A stretch of DNA of 64,000 nt from contig NC_061078.1 in NCBI RefSeq assembly GCF_021917145.1, forward strand, positions 683,149 through 747,148, given 5' to 3'. A program made the position numbers and the translations under genes. The notes below the pieces were generated by a model. The model saw only the letters and a list, made by a program, of their open reading frames with translations. It did no database searches and was not told where the DNA came from. Of this stretch, positions 1 to 10,894 are shown in pieces (positions within the stretch are counted from its first letter, which is position 1; each line of letters starts with the position of its first letter). The stretch comes from Hypomesus transpacificus. Its lineage: Eukaryota; Chordata; Actinopteri; Osmeriformes; Osmeridae.

Positions 1-92
1 TATGTTCATGTTATTTGTGTATGAGTGTGTGTATATACGTATGGTGTTTTGGCATGTTTGCGTGTGTGTGTGTGTGTTCATGGTGTGTGTAG

Positions 93-3000
93 GTGGTAGC
101 TCTGGGGTTCTCCCCAGGTGAGGGTGGGTACCTGAGCAGCAGCTGGAATGTTCTGGATGGCGTGCTGGTGCTGGTGTCCCTGCTGGACATCCTGGTTTCC
201 ATAGCATCCGCCGGGGGCAACCGCATCCTGGGAATCCTCAGAGTGCTGCGCCTGCTGCGTACCCTGCGCCCCCTCAGGTAGGAAGGAGAGGGGTGGAGCG
301 AGGAGAGGGCTGGAGCGAGGAGAGGGGTGGAGCGAGGAGAGGGGGGGAGCGAGGAGAGGGGGGGAGCGAGGAGAGGGCTGGAGCGAGGAGAGGGCTGGAG
401 CGAGGAGAGGGCTGGAGCGAGGAGAGGGGGGGAGCGAGGAGAGGGCTGGAGCGAGGAGAGGGGGGGAGCGAGGAGAGGGGGGGAGCGAGGAGAGGGGGGG
501 AGCGAGGAGAGGGCTGGAGCGAGGAGAGGGCTGGAGCGAGGAGAGGGCTGGAGCGAGGAGAGGGGGGGAGCGAGGAGAGGGCTGGAGCGAGGAGAGGGGG
601 GGAGCGAGGAGAGGGGGGGAGCGAGGAGAGGGGGGGAGCGAGGAGAGGGCTGGAGCGAGGAGAGGGCTGGAGCGAGGAGAGGGGTGGAGCGAGGAGAGGG
701 GGGGAGCGAGGAGAGGGGGGGAGCGAGGAGAGGGGTGGAGCGAGGAGAGGGGCGGAGCGAGGAGAGGGCTGGAGCGAGGAGAGGGCTGGAGCGAGGAGAG
801 GGGTGGAGCGAGGAGAGGGGGGGAGCGAGGAGAGGGGGGGAGCGAGGAGAGGGCTGGAGCGAGGAGAGGGGTGGAGCGAGGAGAGGGCTGGAGCGAGGAG
901 AGGGCTGGAGCGAGGAGAGGGGGGGAGCGAGGAGAGGGCTGGAGCGAGGAGAGGGGGGGAGCGAGGAGAGGGGGGGAGCGAGGAGAGGGGTGGAGCAAGG
1001 AGAGGGGGGGAGCGAGGAGAGGGGTGGAGCGAGGAGAGGGGGGGAGCAAGGAGAGGGGGGGAGCGAGGAGAGGGGCGGGGATATGTATGTGAGTGTATGT
1101 ATGTGTTTATACTAGTGCTGTCAGTTTAACGCGTTATTAACGGCGTTAACGCAAACCCAAATTAACTGCGTCAATTTTTTTATCGCGCGATTAACGCTCT
1201 TTTTGGCCTAGCAAACTTTGTAGTTTTTTTCACATGCTGTTGCAACAATTACCGACGTTAGAAAGACTACAACACCACACCGGATCTAGCTAGACCGGAA
1301 ATAAAACAACAGGCACGCCACACACACACTTGTTTGGCTTGCGAGCCGGCTAAAGAGTAGTAGCAGAGCCCGTTTACGGATATTAGACATTCTCTGGTAG
1401 TAGGCTAACGTTACGTTTTGAGTGGATGGCGAGCGTGAGACGCCGAAATGGATGCCAATAAGATTCTGAATGGAAAGTTTACTTTTAAAAAGTTGCCAAA
1501 TGGTTCCATTGACAAGACCAAATTGATCTGTGTGTTTTGTCGTTGTAAACTGAGTTATCATCGCAGCACGTCCAGTCTGAAATACCACTTGATGGCCAAG
1601 CACACAGCTGATGCGATTCATGCGAATTCTCCGCCCCCTCGTCAAAGCCAGGCGATTGCAATGTTGTTTTCAATAAAAAAATATTTGCACGAAGCAATCC
1701 GAACCACTTTTCCATGTTGATAAGAGCTTTAAAATTGAAAAAAGAATGGGACAAAAAGAAATCAAGGGAGATTTAGAATAGATAAAAATGTGCGATTAAT
1801 TGATTAATCGCGAGTTAACTATGACATTAATGCGATTAATCGCGATTAAATATTTTAATCGCTTGACAGCACTAGTTTATACATATGTGTGTATGTATGT
1901 GTTTATAATGTGTATGTGTTTATACATGTGTGTGTGTTTCCAGGGTGATCAGCAGAGCTCCAGGTCTGAAGCTGGTGGTGGAGACTCTCATCACGTCTCT
2001 CAGGCCCATAGGAAACATCGTCCTTATCTGCTGCGCATTCTTCATCGTGTTTGGAATACTGGGGGTGCAGGTAGCACACACATACACAGTTCATACACAG
2101 TAAATATACTAACAGTTTGCATTAGCAGTGTAAAGTTACTTCCCATCTACCAGACACATTGTAAAGTAAAATCTTAGCTACCAGACAGTGTAGAGTAACA
2201 TCTCAGATACCAGACACAGTGTAAAGAAACATCTCAGCTACTAGACAGTGTAAAGTAATATCTCAGCTACCAGACACAGTGTAACGTAAAATCTAAGCTA
2301 CCAGACAGTGTAAAGTAACATCTTAGCTACCAGACAGTGTAAAGTAACATCTCAGCTACCAGACACAGTGTACAGTAACATCTAAGCTACCAGACACAGT
2401 GTAAAGTAACATTTAAGCTACCAGACAGTGTAAAGTAACCACATCTCAGCTACCAGACACAGTGGAAGTTAACATCTCAGCTACCCCAGACAGTGTAAAG
2501 TAACATCTCAGCTACCAGACACAGTGTACAGTAACATCTCAGCTACCAGACACAGCGTAAAGTAACATCTAAGCTACCAGACAGTGTAAAGTTACTTCTA
2601 AGCTACCAGACACATTGTAAAGTAAAATCTCAGCTACCAGACAGTGTAAAGTAATATCTCAGCTACCAGACACAGTGTAAAGTAAAATATTAGCTACCAG
2701 ACAGTGTAAAGTAATATCTCAGCTACCAGACACAGTGTAACGTAAAATCTAAGCTACCAGATAGTGTAAAGTAACATCTCAGCTACCAGACAGTGTAAAG
2801 TAACATCTCAGCTACCAGACACAGTGTAAAGTACCATCTCAGCTACCAGACACAGTGTAAAGTAACAACTCAGCTACCAGACAATGTAAAGTAACATCTC
2901 AGCTACCAGACACAGTGTAAAGTACCATCTCAGCTACCAGACACAGTGTAAAGTAACAACTCAGCTACCAGACAATGTAAAGTAATATCTCAGCTACCAG

Positions 3001-5305
3001 ACACAGTGCACAGTAACATCTAAGCTACCAGACACAGTGTCTGACAGACAGGAAACAGAACACCCTGACCTGGAAAGTTAGTAAATAAACAGTCTAACAA
3101 AATACCTTCAGGGACAGTTCACAACAACAGTTTAAATGATACACAACACAGGCCAGGGACGGAATGATAAATCCATCGCACCTAACACAAAATATTACTT
3201 TATTCCATTTAGAAGGAAGTAGTGAATCTCTTTGTGTGTATTGCATGTCTGTATGTATGAATGTGTGTGTGTGTGTGTGTGCAGTTGTTTAAAGGGAAGT
3301 TCTTCCACTGTGATGGTGTGGACGTGAGGAACATCACCAGCAGGACAGACTGTCTGCATGCAGGGTACCGCTGGGTCAGGCGCAAGTACAACTTTGACAA
3401 CCTGGGACAGGTACATACACACACACACTTGGTTTCCCGGTTTTCCCATTCCAGAAAGAGAGGTAACAAAACCTTTTGGTAAGTTTCCATGGTAACTTAT
3501 CCGTGAAACTAACCTGTTCGCTAGCAGGTTGTCAATGCCAAACTCTGCGTTTCTACCTATCCCTAACCCTATCCCTAACCCTAACCCTATCCCTAACCCT
3601 AACCCTAACCCTAACCCTATCCCCTCCCACTTTCTGAGCCTAATAGCATTGGCAGACATGGGATATCCTTTCCTGATTCAGCCGAACGATCTCGAACAAA
3701 ATTTAATTTGCTTAGTGATACGCCAGGAGAGGATTTTAAGACTGCGATTCGATGTGCTTTAATTCCCTGATGAATAGCCTACCTAGGTTAACGTTACCGT
3801 TTCCCGTCACAATCTGTAATTTATTTAAGCAACATTNNNNNNNNNNNNNNNNNNNNNNNNNNNNNNNNNNNNNNNNNNNNNNNNNNNNNNNNNNNNNNNN
3901 NNNNNNNNNNNNNNNNNNNNNNNNNNNNNNNNNNNNGGTGATGGAGATCATAGTGTTGGGAACCAGGGGATGGGTACATAGAGAGGCTCTATTCAGAGAC
4001 TTGTTGCTCTTGTTGGTTAGTTATAACAGATTTAAACTTTTGTACTCACTGTGGAATATTTTACTGTAGATTGTTCTTGTACACTCTTGCACTTTTTGGG
4101 TTTCAAGTTGTTTAATTGTAACTTGTTTAACTGCATGCTCTTATGGTTCTTCCCTTTGTCACTTATTTGGTTTTTCACAATGTATGCTTCATGTTTTGGC
4201 TGCTTGCAATGTTTGGGGCTACCTCGTTGTTATGATCAGTGACCTATGCTCTTTTGTAAAGCTCTCTCTTGGAAGTCGCTTTGGATAAAAGCGTCTGCTA
4301 AATGCATAAATGTAAATGTGTGTGTTTCAGTTCCTGGAGGAGGTGTTGAAACACTGTAACTATCTCTTCACTCTGGTGTTTGTCATCGAGGCCGTGCTAA
4401 AACTCATAGCCTTCGGGCTGCGCCGGTTTTTCAAGGACAGGTATACACACCCTCACACTCTCAAAATACACACCCTCACACTCTCAAAATACACACCCTC
4501 ACACTCTCAAAATACACACCCTCACACTCTCAAAATACACACCCTCACACTCTCAAAATACACACCATCACACTCTCAAAATACAGACACACACTCTCAA
4601 AATATACACCCTCACACTCTCAAAATACAGACACACACTCTCAAAATACAGACACACACTCTCAAAATACAAACACTCTCACAACACACACAACACAAAC
4701 AAGTCTCAGCTGTACTGAGTGTGTGTGTGCAGGTGGAACCAGCTGGACCTGGCCATAGTGCTGCTGTACTGAGTGTGTGCGTGTGTGTGTGTGCAGGTGG
4801 AACCAGCTGGACCTGGCCATAGTGCTGCTGTCCATCATGGGCATCACCCTGGAAGAGATCGAGATGAGCGCCTCCCTGCCCATCAACCCCACTATCATCA
4901 GGATCATGAGGGTGCTGAGGATCGCACGAGGTACACACACACACGTACACTCACACACACAAACATGCACACACACTGTATTCATGCTACTAATGTACTA
5001 ATACGACCACAGTAATATAGTCTTGATACTGATCCTAATTGTGGTCTCTCCTCAGTGTTGAAGCTGCTGAAGATGGCCACAGGCATGCGCTCTCTGTTGG
5101 ACACTGTGATGCAGGCCTTGCCACAGGTACTGGAGTAATACTGGAGTAATACTGGAGTAATACTGGAGTAAAAACATTATAATATATTTATGTTTGTGTG
5201 TGCAGGTGGGGAACCTTGGCCTGTTGTTCATGTTGCTCTTCTTCATCTACGCAGCACTGGGAGTAGAGCTCTTTGGAAAACTGGGTCAGTGATTGTGTGT
5301 GTATT

Positions 5306-5388
<83 letters not shown>

Positions 5389-6678
5389 TGTGTATGTGTG
5401 AGTGAGTGTGTAATTTCCCATGATTGCCTGTCCATAAAATTACAATAATTACCTCCATGTTCTAATTAGTATCTATACATCTTGACTCCTTCCTTCCTAC
5501 CTCCCCCCCTCCTCCCCTCCAGAGTGTTCGGAGCTGAACCCATGTGAGGGTCTGAGTCGGCATGCTACGTTTGAGAACATGGGCATGGCTTTCCTCACGT
5601 TGTTCCGCATCTCAACCGGAGACAACTGGAACGGAATCATGAAGGTGAAAAATGATTGGCCGGCTGCTATATTCCCCCCTGGTGATTGGTTACTGGCCCT
5701 GTCAGTCATGTTCCGAGCACAGTGACTGTGTGCGTACCCTCTGTATATGGCTGTTAACTCAGTGGCTCCATCTTGTGGACTAGACTAGATATACATCATG
5801 GGCAAATCAGCCTTTTCCCTTTCCTCCCTCCCCCATCTCCGCCATCGTACTTCATCCTCTCCCTCCTCCCCCCTTTCTACCCCTCCTCCCCCTTCCTCCT
5901 CATCCCCTTCCTTCTCCTCCCCCTCCCCCTCTCCCCCCTTCCCCCAGGACACCCTGCGTGAGTGCAGGCCAGAGGAGCGCTCCTGTCTGTCCTACCTGCC
6001 CCTGGTGTCTCCTCTGTACTTTGTCACCTTCGTGCTGATCGCTCAGTTTGTACTGGTGAACGTGGTGGTGGCCGTTCTGATGAAGCACCTGGAGGAGAGC
6101 AACAAGGAGGCGCGGCAGGAGGAGCAGGAGGAGGCGCAGGAGAGGGAGGAGCAGGAGGAGAGGGAGAGGAGGAAGAGGGAGGAGCAGGAGGAGGAGAAGG
6201 AGAGAGAGGCCAACCATTTCCTTAGTAACGCTTCCGTTGAACACGCTGGCCAGGTTCGTTGTGATGGAAATGGTGGTGATGATGATGGTGGTGATGATGA
6301 TGATGGTGCTGATGATGATGGTGGTGATGGTGGTGGTGATGGTGATGGTGGTGATGATGGTAGTGGTGATGATGGTGGTGATGATGATGGTGGTGATGAT
6401 GATGATGAAGGTGGTGGTGGTGATGATGGTGATGGTGGTGATGATGGTAGTGGTGATGATGGTGGTGATGGTGGTGGTGGTGATGATGATGATGAAGGTG
6501 GTGATGATGATGATGGTGATGGTGGTGATGATGGTAGTGGTGATGATGGTGGTGATGGTGGTGGTGGTGATGATGATGATGAAGGTGGTGATGATGATGA
6601 TGGTGATGGTGGTGATGATGGTAGTGGTGATGATGGTGGTGATGGTGGTGGTGGTGATGATGATGATGAAGGTGGTGG

Positions 6679-6712
<34 letters not shown>

Positions 6713-9445
6713 GGTGATGATGATGGTACTTTGACACGTGCGTCTGCAGGGTGTGGAAAAGGAGGTTTGCCACAGCAACCTCCTGACAGTCCAGCGCCCC
6801 TATCTCTCCCGGATGCTCTCGTTGCCCAACGACAGTTACATGCTCCGCCCACTCCGAACGCTAGCACACGCCCCCTTCCCTCCCATTGGCCATGAGGTTT
6901 ACAGGGGGTATGGCTTTTCAGGTAACTTTAACACTGACACTCACAACCACAGTTACAGAATTAGAATGTTCATACTTGGTACGGGTTTTACTGTGTTCAA
7001 TTTCTCTCCCTCTCCCTCCAGGCTCCACCTCCTCCATGGGTTCCAGTGGGGCGGGGTCTTTACTCCAGGTGCCGGGAGCGTTACCTGCCGGAAGCCACGC
7101 CTTCTTAAGCTCCTCCAACAGCCACCGACCAACCATTTGCCTCAGTCCTGCCCACAGCATAGGCAAACATGCCCCCTCAAGAGGCAGACACACCTCCCTC
7201 AGACTAAGCCCCTCCTCCAGCATAGATAGACACAATTCTTACATGTTAAGCCCCTCCTCCAGCATTGACCGGACCTCCCCTTCTATCCCAGCTCTTTACA
7301 GTTGTGTGTCCTATCAGCTTAGCCCCACCCACAGCAATGACAGACATAAGCTAAGCCCCTCCTACAGCGTGGACAGTCGTACTTTCTATAGGGTAAGCCC
7401 TGCCCATAGCGTGGACAGGTCCTCTCCTCATAGGCTAAGCCCCGCCCATAGTGTGGACAAGTCCTCTTCTCATAGGCTAAGCCCCGCCCATAGTGTGGAC
7501 AGGTCCTCTTCTCATAGGCTAAGCCCCGCCCATAGTGTGGACAGGTCCTCTCCTCATAGGCTAAGCCCCGTCCATAGCGTGGACAGGTCCTCTACTCATA
7601 GGCTAAGCCCCGCCCATAGCATGGACAGGTCCTCTACTCATAGGCTAAGCCCCGTCCATAGTGTGGACAGGTCCTCTCCTCATAGGCTAAGCCCCTCCTA
7701 CAGCGTAGATAGACACACTCCTCCTGGAGAAGGACATGCCGTTCACAGACCCAGCTCTTCCCTGAGTGGCAGACAGCTGAAGAGACAGGTATGACCCAAC
7801 TTCCAGTTTATCACTTCCTGCTTCTTGTTTGTGACTTCCTGTTTCCTGTACAACTTCCTGCTATCTCTTTGTGAGACGTTTTTCTTTTGGCGAACTCTTG
7901 TATTGCTGTATTACTTCCTGTGTGTAACTTCCTGTTTATTGTATGTAGCTTACTTTTCCCTTCACTTACTTGCTGATTCCTTTGTATAACTTCCTCCCTT
8001 TCTGCTTCCTGTAGAAAGCTGTGTGTGAGGATCTGACATCTGCTGAGGACCTACCAGGGTTAGGGCTACCAGGGTTAGGGCTACCAGGGTTAGGGCTACC
8101 AGGGCGCTGCAACGATGGAGCGCTGCTCACTGTCCCCAAACACACACACTCTATTTTACACACACTCCGACACACACACTCTCAGCGGGTCATCTCCCAG
8201 AGCCACAGTTGCTGCAGTGAAGGTAGCCAACCACCCCCATCTGGAACCTCCTCTTCCCTTCCCACTCCCTCCAGCCCCCCCACTCCCTCCAGCCCAACAT
8301 ACCCCCCAGGAAACCGCCCCAGCCCTCCCACCCCCCCTAGCCCTCCCATTCCCCCCAGCCCTCCCACTCCCTCCAGCCCAACATACCCCCCTACCTCACC
8401 CCCCAGCCCTCCCACTCCCTCCAGCCCAACACACCCCCCTACCTCAACCCCCAGCCCTCCCACTCCCTCCAGCCCAACACACCCCCCTACCTTACCCCCC
8501 AGCCCTCCCACCTGCTCCAGCCCAACATCCCCCCCTACCTCACCCCCCAGCCCTCCCACTCCCTCCAGCCCAACATACCCCCCTACCTCACCCCCCAGCC
8601 CTCCCACCTGCTCCAGCCCAACACACCCCCCTACCTCACCCCCCAGCCCTCCCACTCCCTCCAGCCCAACACACCCCCCTACCTCAACCCCCAGCCCTCC
8701 CACTCCCTCCAGCCCAACACACCCCCCTACCTCACCCCCCAGCCCTCCCACCTGCTCCAGCCCAACATCCCCCCCTACCTCACCCCCCAGCCCTCCCACT
8801 CCCTCCAGCCCAACATACCCCCCTACCTCACCCCTCGGCCCAAGCCCTGACCAACCAGACTCCATCCCTCCCAGCACCCCCGCCCCCCCCAGCCCCTGCG
8901 CCCCCCTACCGTATGAAGCAGATGAAACGGTGTCTAGCATCATCTTCACCTCTGCTGACATCCACCTGACCCCAAGGCCTTCCCCCCACCCTCTTCACAC
9001 CCAACACTCATTGGCCGGCTCCCTGGTGTGTCTGCAGCAACGTTCCATGGAGGAGCAGAAGATGAGCTGCCTCGGCCAATTGCTGTCTCCAGTTCCAGAC
9101 AGGAAGAGAAAGCAGAGCCCGCCCTGCATCACCGTAGACCCGCCCCCAGAGACCCTCGTTGCCACTGTGACAGGGTTGGCAGACAGTACCATGCACCTGC
9201 GAAGGCGGAACTCATCCTTTGACCCCTCCTCCTGGAAAGACTCTGTAGACACGCCCCTTTCCCCTCACCACCAACCTGAGACGAGCTCTCTGGACACTGA
9301 GTCAAACACCAGCCAATCAGGAAGCTTTTTACTGCAGATGGAAGACAGGCCCCCTGAGGATGATCTGCTGGGATTGGCTCCCACTCCCCTGAGGAGGCGG
9401 AGCTTGGTGCGCATGCTAAGCACACGGAAAGGAGAGGAGCCTTAA
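93..9445 (+). CDS. cacna1h: T-type voltage-gated calcium channel alpha-1 subunit, Cav3.2-like, 3' part (5' partial, gapped)
   Basis: Pore-forming subunit of a low-voltage-activated calcium channel in the plasma membrane. Exons seen: 93-277, 1944-2070, 3285-3410, then a gap, 4331-4440, 4797-4930, 5056-5126, 5206-5284, 5523-5644, 5948-6253, 6750-6921, 7022-7788, 8015-9445 (TAA). All phases agree on each side of the gap. Visible: domain III S3-S4 with the arginine ladder ([14 protein letters not shown]), IIIS5, IVS2-S6, and the domain IV selectivity aspartate in STGDNWN. Exon(s) for the domain III pore, IIIS6, the III-IV linker and IVS1 are absent between 3410 and 4331, where an N run lies. Cav3.2 rather than Cav3.1 is favoured by [22 protein letters not shown] and [10 protein letters not shown] in the tail; this is from memory of the family, not alignment. 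The tail carries two coding minisatellites unlike mammalian Cav3.2. The His/Thr-rich stretch around 8140-8190 could be unrecognised intron. Confidence 0.93.
288..1077. repeat. 17-bp purine-rich minisatellite in a cacna1h intron
   Basis: About 46 tandem copies of a 17-bp unit (GGAGCGAGGAGAGGGGG, with GG/CT/GT variants at the end) begin about 10 bases after the splice donor of the IIIS4 exon. One strand is almost entirely G and A. The long translations across it are low-complexity and are not genes. Confidence 0.97.
1113..1874 (+). mobile_element. Non-autonomous hAT DNA transposon with residual BED zinc finger
   Basis: The element is 762 bp. It has inverted ends TAGTGCTGTCA (1113-1123) and the complement TGACAGCACTA (1864-1874), flanked by a perfect 8-bp target duplication GTTTATAC (1105-1112 and 1875-1882). 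Eight bases is the hallmark of hAT insertion. The internal ORF 1448-1720 encodes a BED-type zinc-finger remnant (CVFC, then KYHLMAKH), and the transposase core is missing. AT-rich subterminal repeats of ATTAATCGC type flank both ends. Confidence 0.92.
2127..3045. repeat. ~31-33-bp minisatellite in a cacna1h intron
   Basis: Roughly 28 imperfect copies of a unit like TAAAGTAACATCTCAGCTAC followed by CAGACACAGTG. It fills most of the intron between the IIIS4-S5 exon and the next exon. No coding potential is seen. Confidence 0.95.
3557..3622. repeat. Interstitial telomeric repeat (CCCTAA)n
   Basis: About eleven units of CCCTAA, alternating with a CCCTAT variant, lie in a cacna1h intron about 210 bases before the assembly gap. 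This is the vertebrate telomere motif in an internal position. Confidence 0.93.
3837..3936. other. Assembly gap (100 N)
   Basis: Exactly 100 unknown bases, a conventional placeholder for unknown size. The cacna1h exons for the domain III pore loop, IIIS6, III-IV linker and IVS1 should lie here; they are not found on either flank. Confidence 0.99.
3937..4316 (+). mobile_element. L2-like LINE 3' end (truncated by gap)
   Basis: The sequence from the gap edge to about 4316 closely resembles the 3' end of the LINE at 58066-59281. They share GAGACTTGTTGCTCTTG, TATGATCAGTGACCTATG and the terminal TCGCTTTGGATAAAAGCG followed by TCTGCTAAATG. This tail is typical of fish L2 elements. The 5' part is hidden in the gap, so the LINE may have caused the assembly break. 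Confidence 0.85.
4441..4680. repeat. CACCCTCACACTCTCAAAATA minisatellite
   Basis: A run of about ten 22-24-bp units (CACACTCTCAAAATACAC core) starts immediately at the splice donor that ends the IVS2-S3 exon. Confidence 0.93.
4710..4796 (+). repeat. Duplicated acceptor plus first 34 nt of the next cacna1h exon
   Basis: Bases 4733-4766 repeat exactly the first 34 nt of the true exon that starts at 4797. They are preceded by the same TG-rich tract and AG acceptor. The copy ends in TACTGAG, so using this upstream acceptor would introduce a stop. This is a partial tandem duplication of an exon edge. Confidence 0.93.
5311..5385. repeat. (GA)n microsatellite
   Basis: About 37 uninterrupted AG dinucleotides in a cacna1h intron just after the IVS5 exon. 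Confidence 0.97.
6262..6725. repeat. GAT/GGT trinucleotide array in a cacna1h intron
   Basis: A 460-bp array of GATGATGGTGGT-type triplets with higher-order periodicity of about 114 bp. The frame of the preceding exon stays open through it (Asp/Gly-rich) but then ends at 6895 out of frame with the conserved LSLPNDSYM exon. It is therefore intronic, between a donor at 6254 and an acceptor ending at 6749. Confidence 0.85.
7376..7700 (+). repeat. 42-bp coding minisatellite ([14 protein letters not shown])
   Basis: Seven to eight in-frame 14-aa units in the channel's cytoplasmic C-terminal tail. More diverged [13 protein letters not shown] copies lie upstream (7200-7370). Each unit carries SP and RSS serines, possible phosphosites (inference). 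Confidence 0.93.
8255..8840 (+). repeat. Pro/Ser/Thr-rich coding minisatellite in the last cacna1h exon
   Basis: About eleven in-frame units of roughly 17 aa, pattern [16 protein letters not shown], inside the open reading frame that ends at 9445. Units alternate PTPSS and PTCSS, with a higher-order period. Confidence 0.9.
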
Positions 9446-9739
9446 CGCTAGCCCTGCCCACACAAACACTGTTTCCTGTATGATATGCAATAGACCCCTC
9501 CCAACTATCATCTCTTTACAACTGTGTGTGTGAATCACAGCTGAGATGATGCTAACCCTAACCACCTTTAACCTTTAAGATCATTTATCTGTCCTATCAG
9601 TGGGTGTTTTTAGGTTTAGTTGAAATTCAAGGCACACAGACATGCAAGCAGACAGACAGGTAGAAAGACAGGCAGGCAGCAAATATACAGGTTTGGTATA
9701 TATTCAGGTAGACAGTTGTATATGAATAATATTATAAAT

Positions 9740-9745
9740 AATAAA
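9740..9745 (+). terminator. Candidate polyadenylation signal of cacna1h
   Basis: AATAAA about 295 bases after the channel stop codon. Weakly supported, since AT-rich sequence surrounds it. The intergenic stretch 9446-10894 shows no further gene; it holds the two 3' UTRs of convergent genes. Confidence 0.4.
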
Positions 9746-10179
9746 CATCTCCACTTATCTTCCTATTCTCCTCTCTTCCTCTTTGCCTCTCCTGTAGTCT
9801 CCTCCTCTATATTCTTATCTCCTCCTCTTCTCTCCTCTCTATTTTCCTCTCTCCTCTCCTCTACTGTTTAGATGAAGGGCTTCATGATAACTGAGTTGAG
9901 TACAGAATGCATGTGATATTTTAATACAATATTTAAATACGGTGTATTTACAGAATAATGTTACTCATATTGTGATGATGATGAGGGTTATGATGATGAA
10001 GGTAATGAAAACGATGACAGGAAGTATAGATGTGTCACTTCCTGTGGCAGGACTGAGAGGAGGACACTAGATTAAAAGACTTTGTCTCTGAGAAGGTCGC
10101 TGTCAAACTGTGTTAAACACACACATGCACCCACATATACTCACACACTGACACTGAATGCATGATGCAAGTCTAGTTG

Positions 10180-10185
10180 TTTATT
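10180..10185 (-). terminator. Candidate polyadenylation signal of syngr3
   Basis: TTTATT on the plus strand, so AATAAA on the minus strand, about 710 bases past the synaptogyrin stop. A second TTTATT at 10670-10675 is nearer and could be used instead. Confidence 0.35.
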
Positions 10186-10894
10186 TCATCTTTCATTATT
10201 CTGTCTTAGCTTTTTACAATCAAATATTAATATTAATGAAATATTAAACTACATCAAATATTCACACTGCAGCTGTGGGAATCTTACACACACCGCATCC
10301 TGAAAACTCTCCATTCTCTCTCCTTACATCTCTTCCTCCCTTCCCTCCATCCTCCCTCCCCCAACTGTCAATCATGTTTCTCAGCCAATGGGCTACAGTG
10401 AACTCAGAGAGACTGTGTGATTGGTCAAGTCTCTATAGCTTCTTTGCGTGTGTGTTGTGTGTGTGTGTGAATATGTGTCTGTGTTAATGTGTGTTTGTGT
10501 GACAGGGTGGGTAATGATGTTCCGTGTCTTTGGCTGAGCCAGCAGTTGCCATGGTGAAAATAGAACAGATGCCACCTGACCGGGGACCAACCAATAGCAG
10601 CCACAGAGGATGCAGGAAACCAGAAAAGAATCAGTTTTTCCTTTTTTCTCTCTGTCTCTCTAGACATCTTTTATTGGCACTGTCCTCTTTCTCCACCCAT
10701 CCCTCCATCTCTCCTCCCTCCCTCAACTTCTAGAAGGTGGGGGTTATGTTGTGTGTGTCTAGAAGGTGGGGGTTATGTTGTGTGTGTGTCTAGAAGGTGG
10801 GGGTTATATTGTGTGTGTGTCTAGAAGGTGGGGGTTATATTATGTTGTGTGTGTGTGTCTAGTAGGCGGGGGTTATGTTATGATGTGGGTGTGT

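Noticed and set aside
293..1129. Long Arg/Glu/Gly-rich open frames on both strands
   Set aside because: They are translations of a 17-bp minisatellite (17 is not a multiple of 3, so all frames look alike) inside a cacna1h intron.
5798..6895. A 365-codon frame joining IVS6 to a long Asp/Gly tract
   Set aside because: It leaves frame with the conserved [12 protein letters not shown] exon; a donor at 6254 and an acceptor at 6749 give the correct phase, so the GAT array is intronic.
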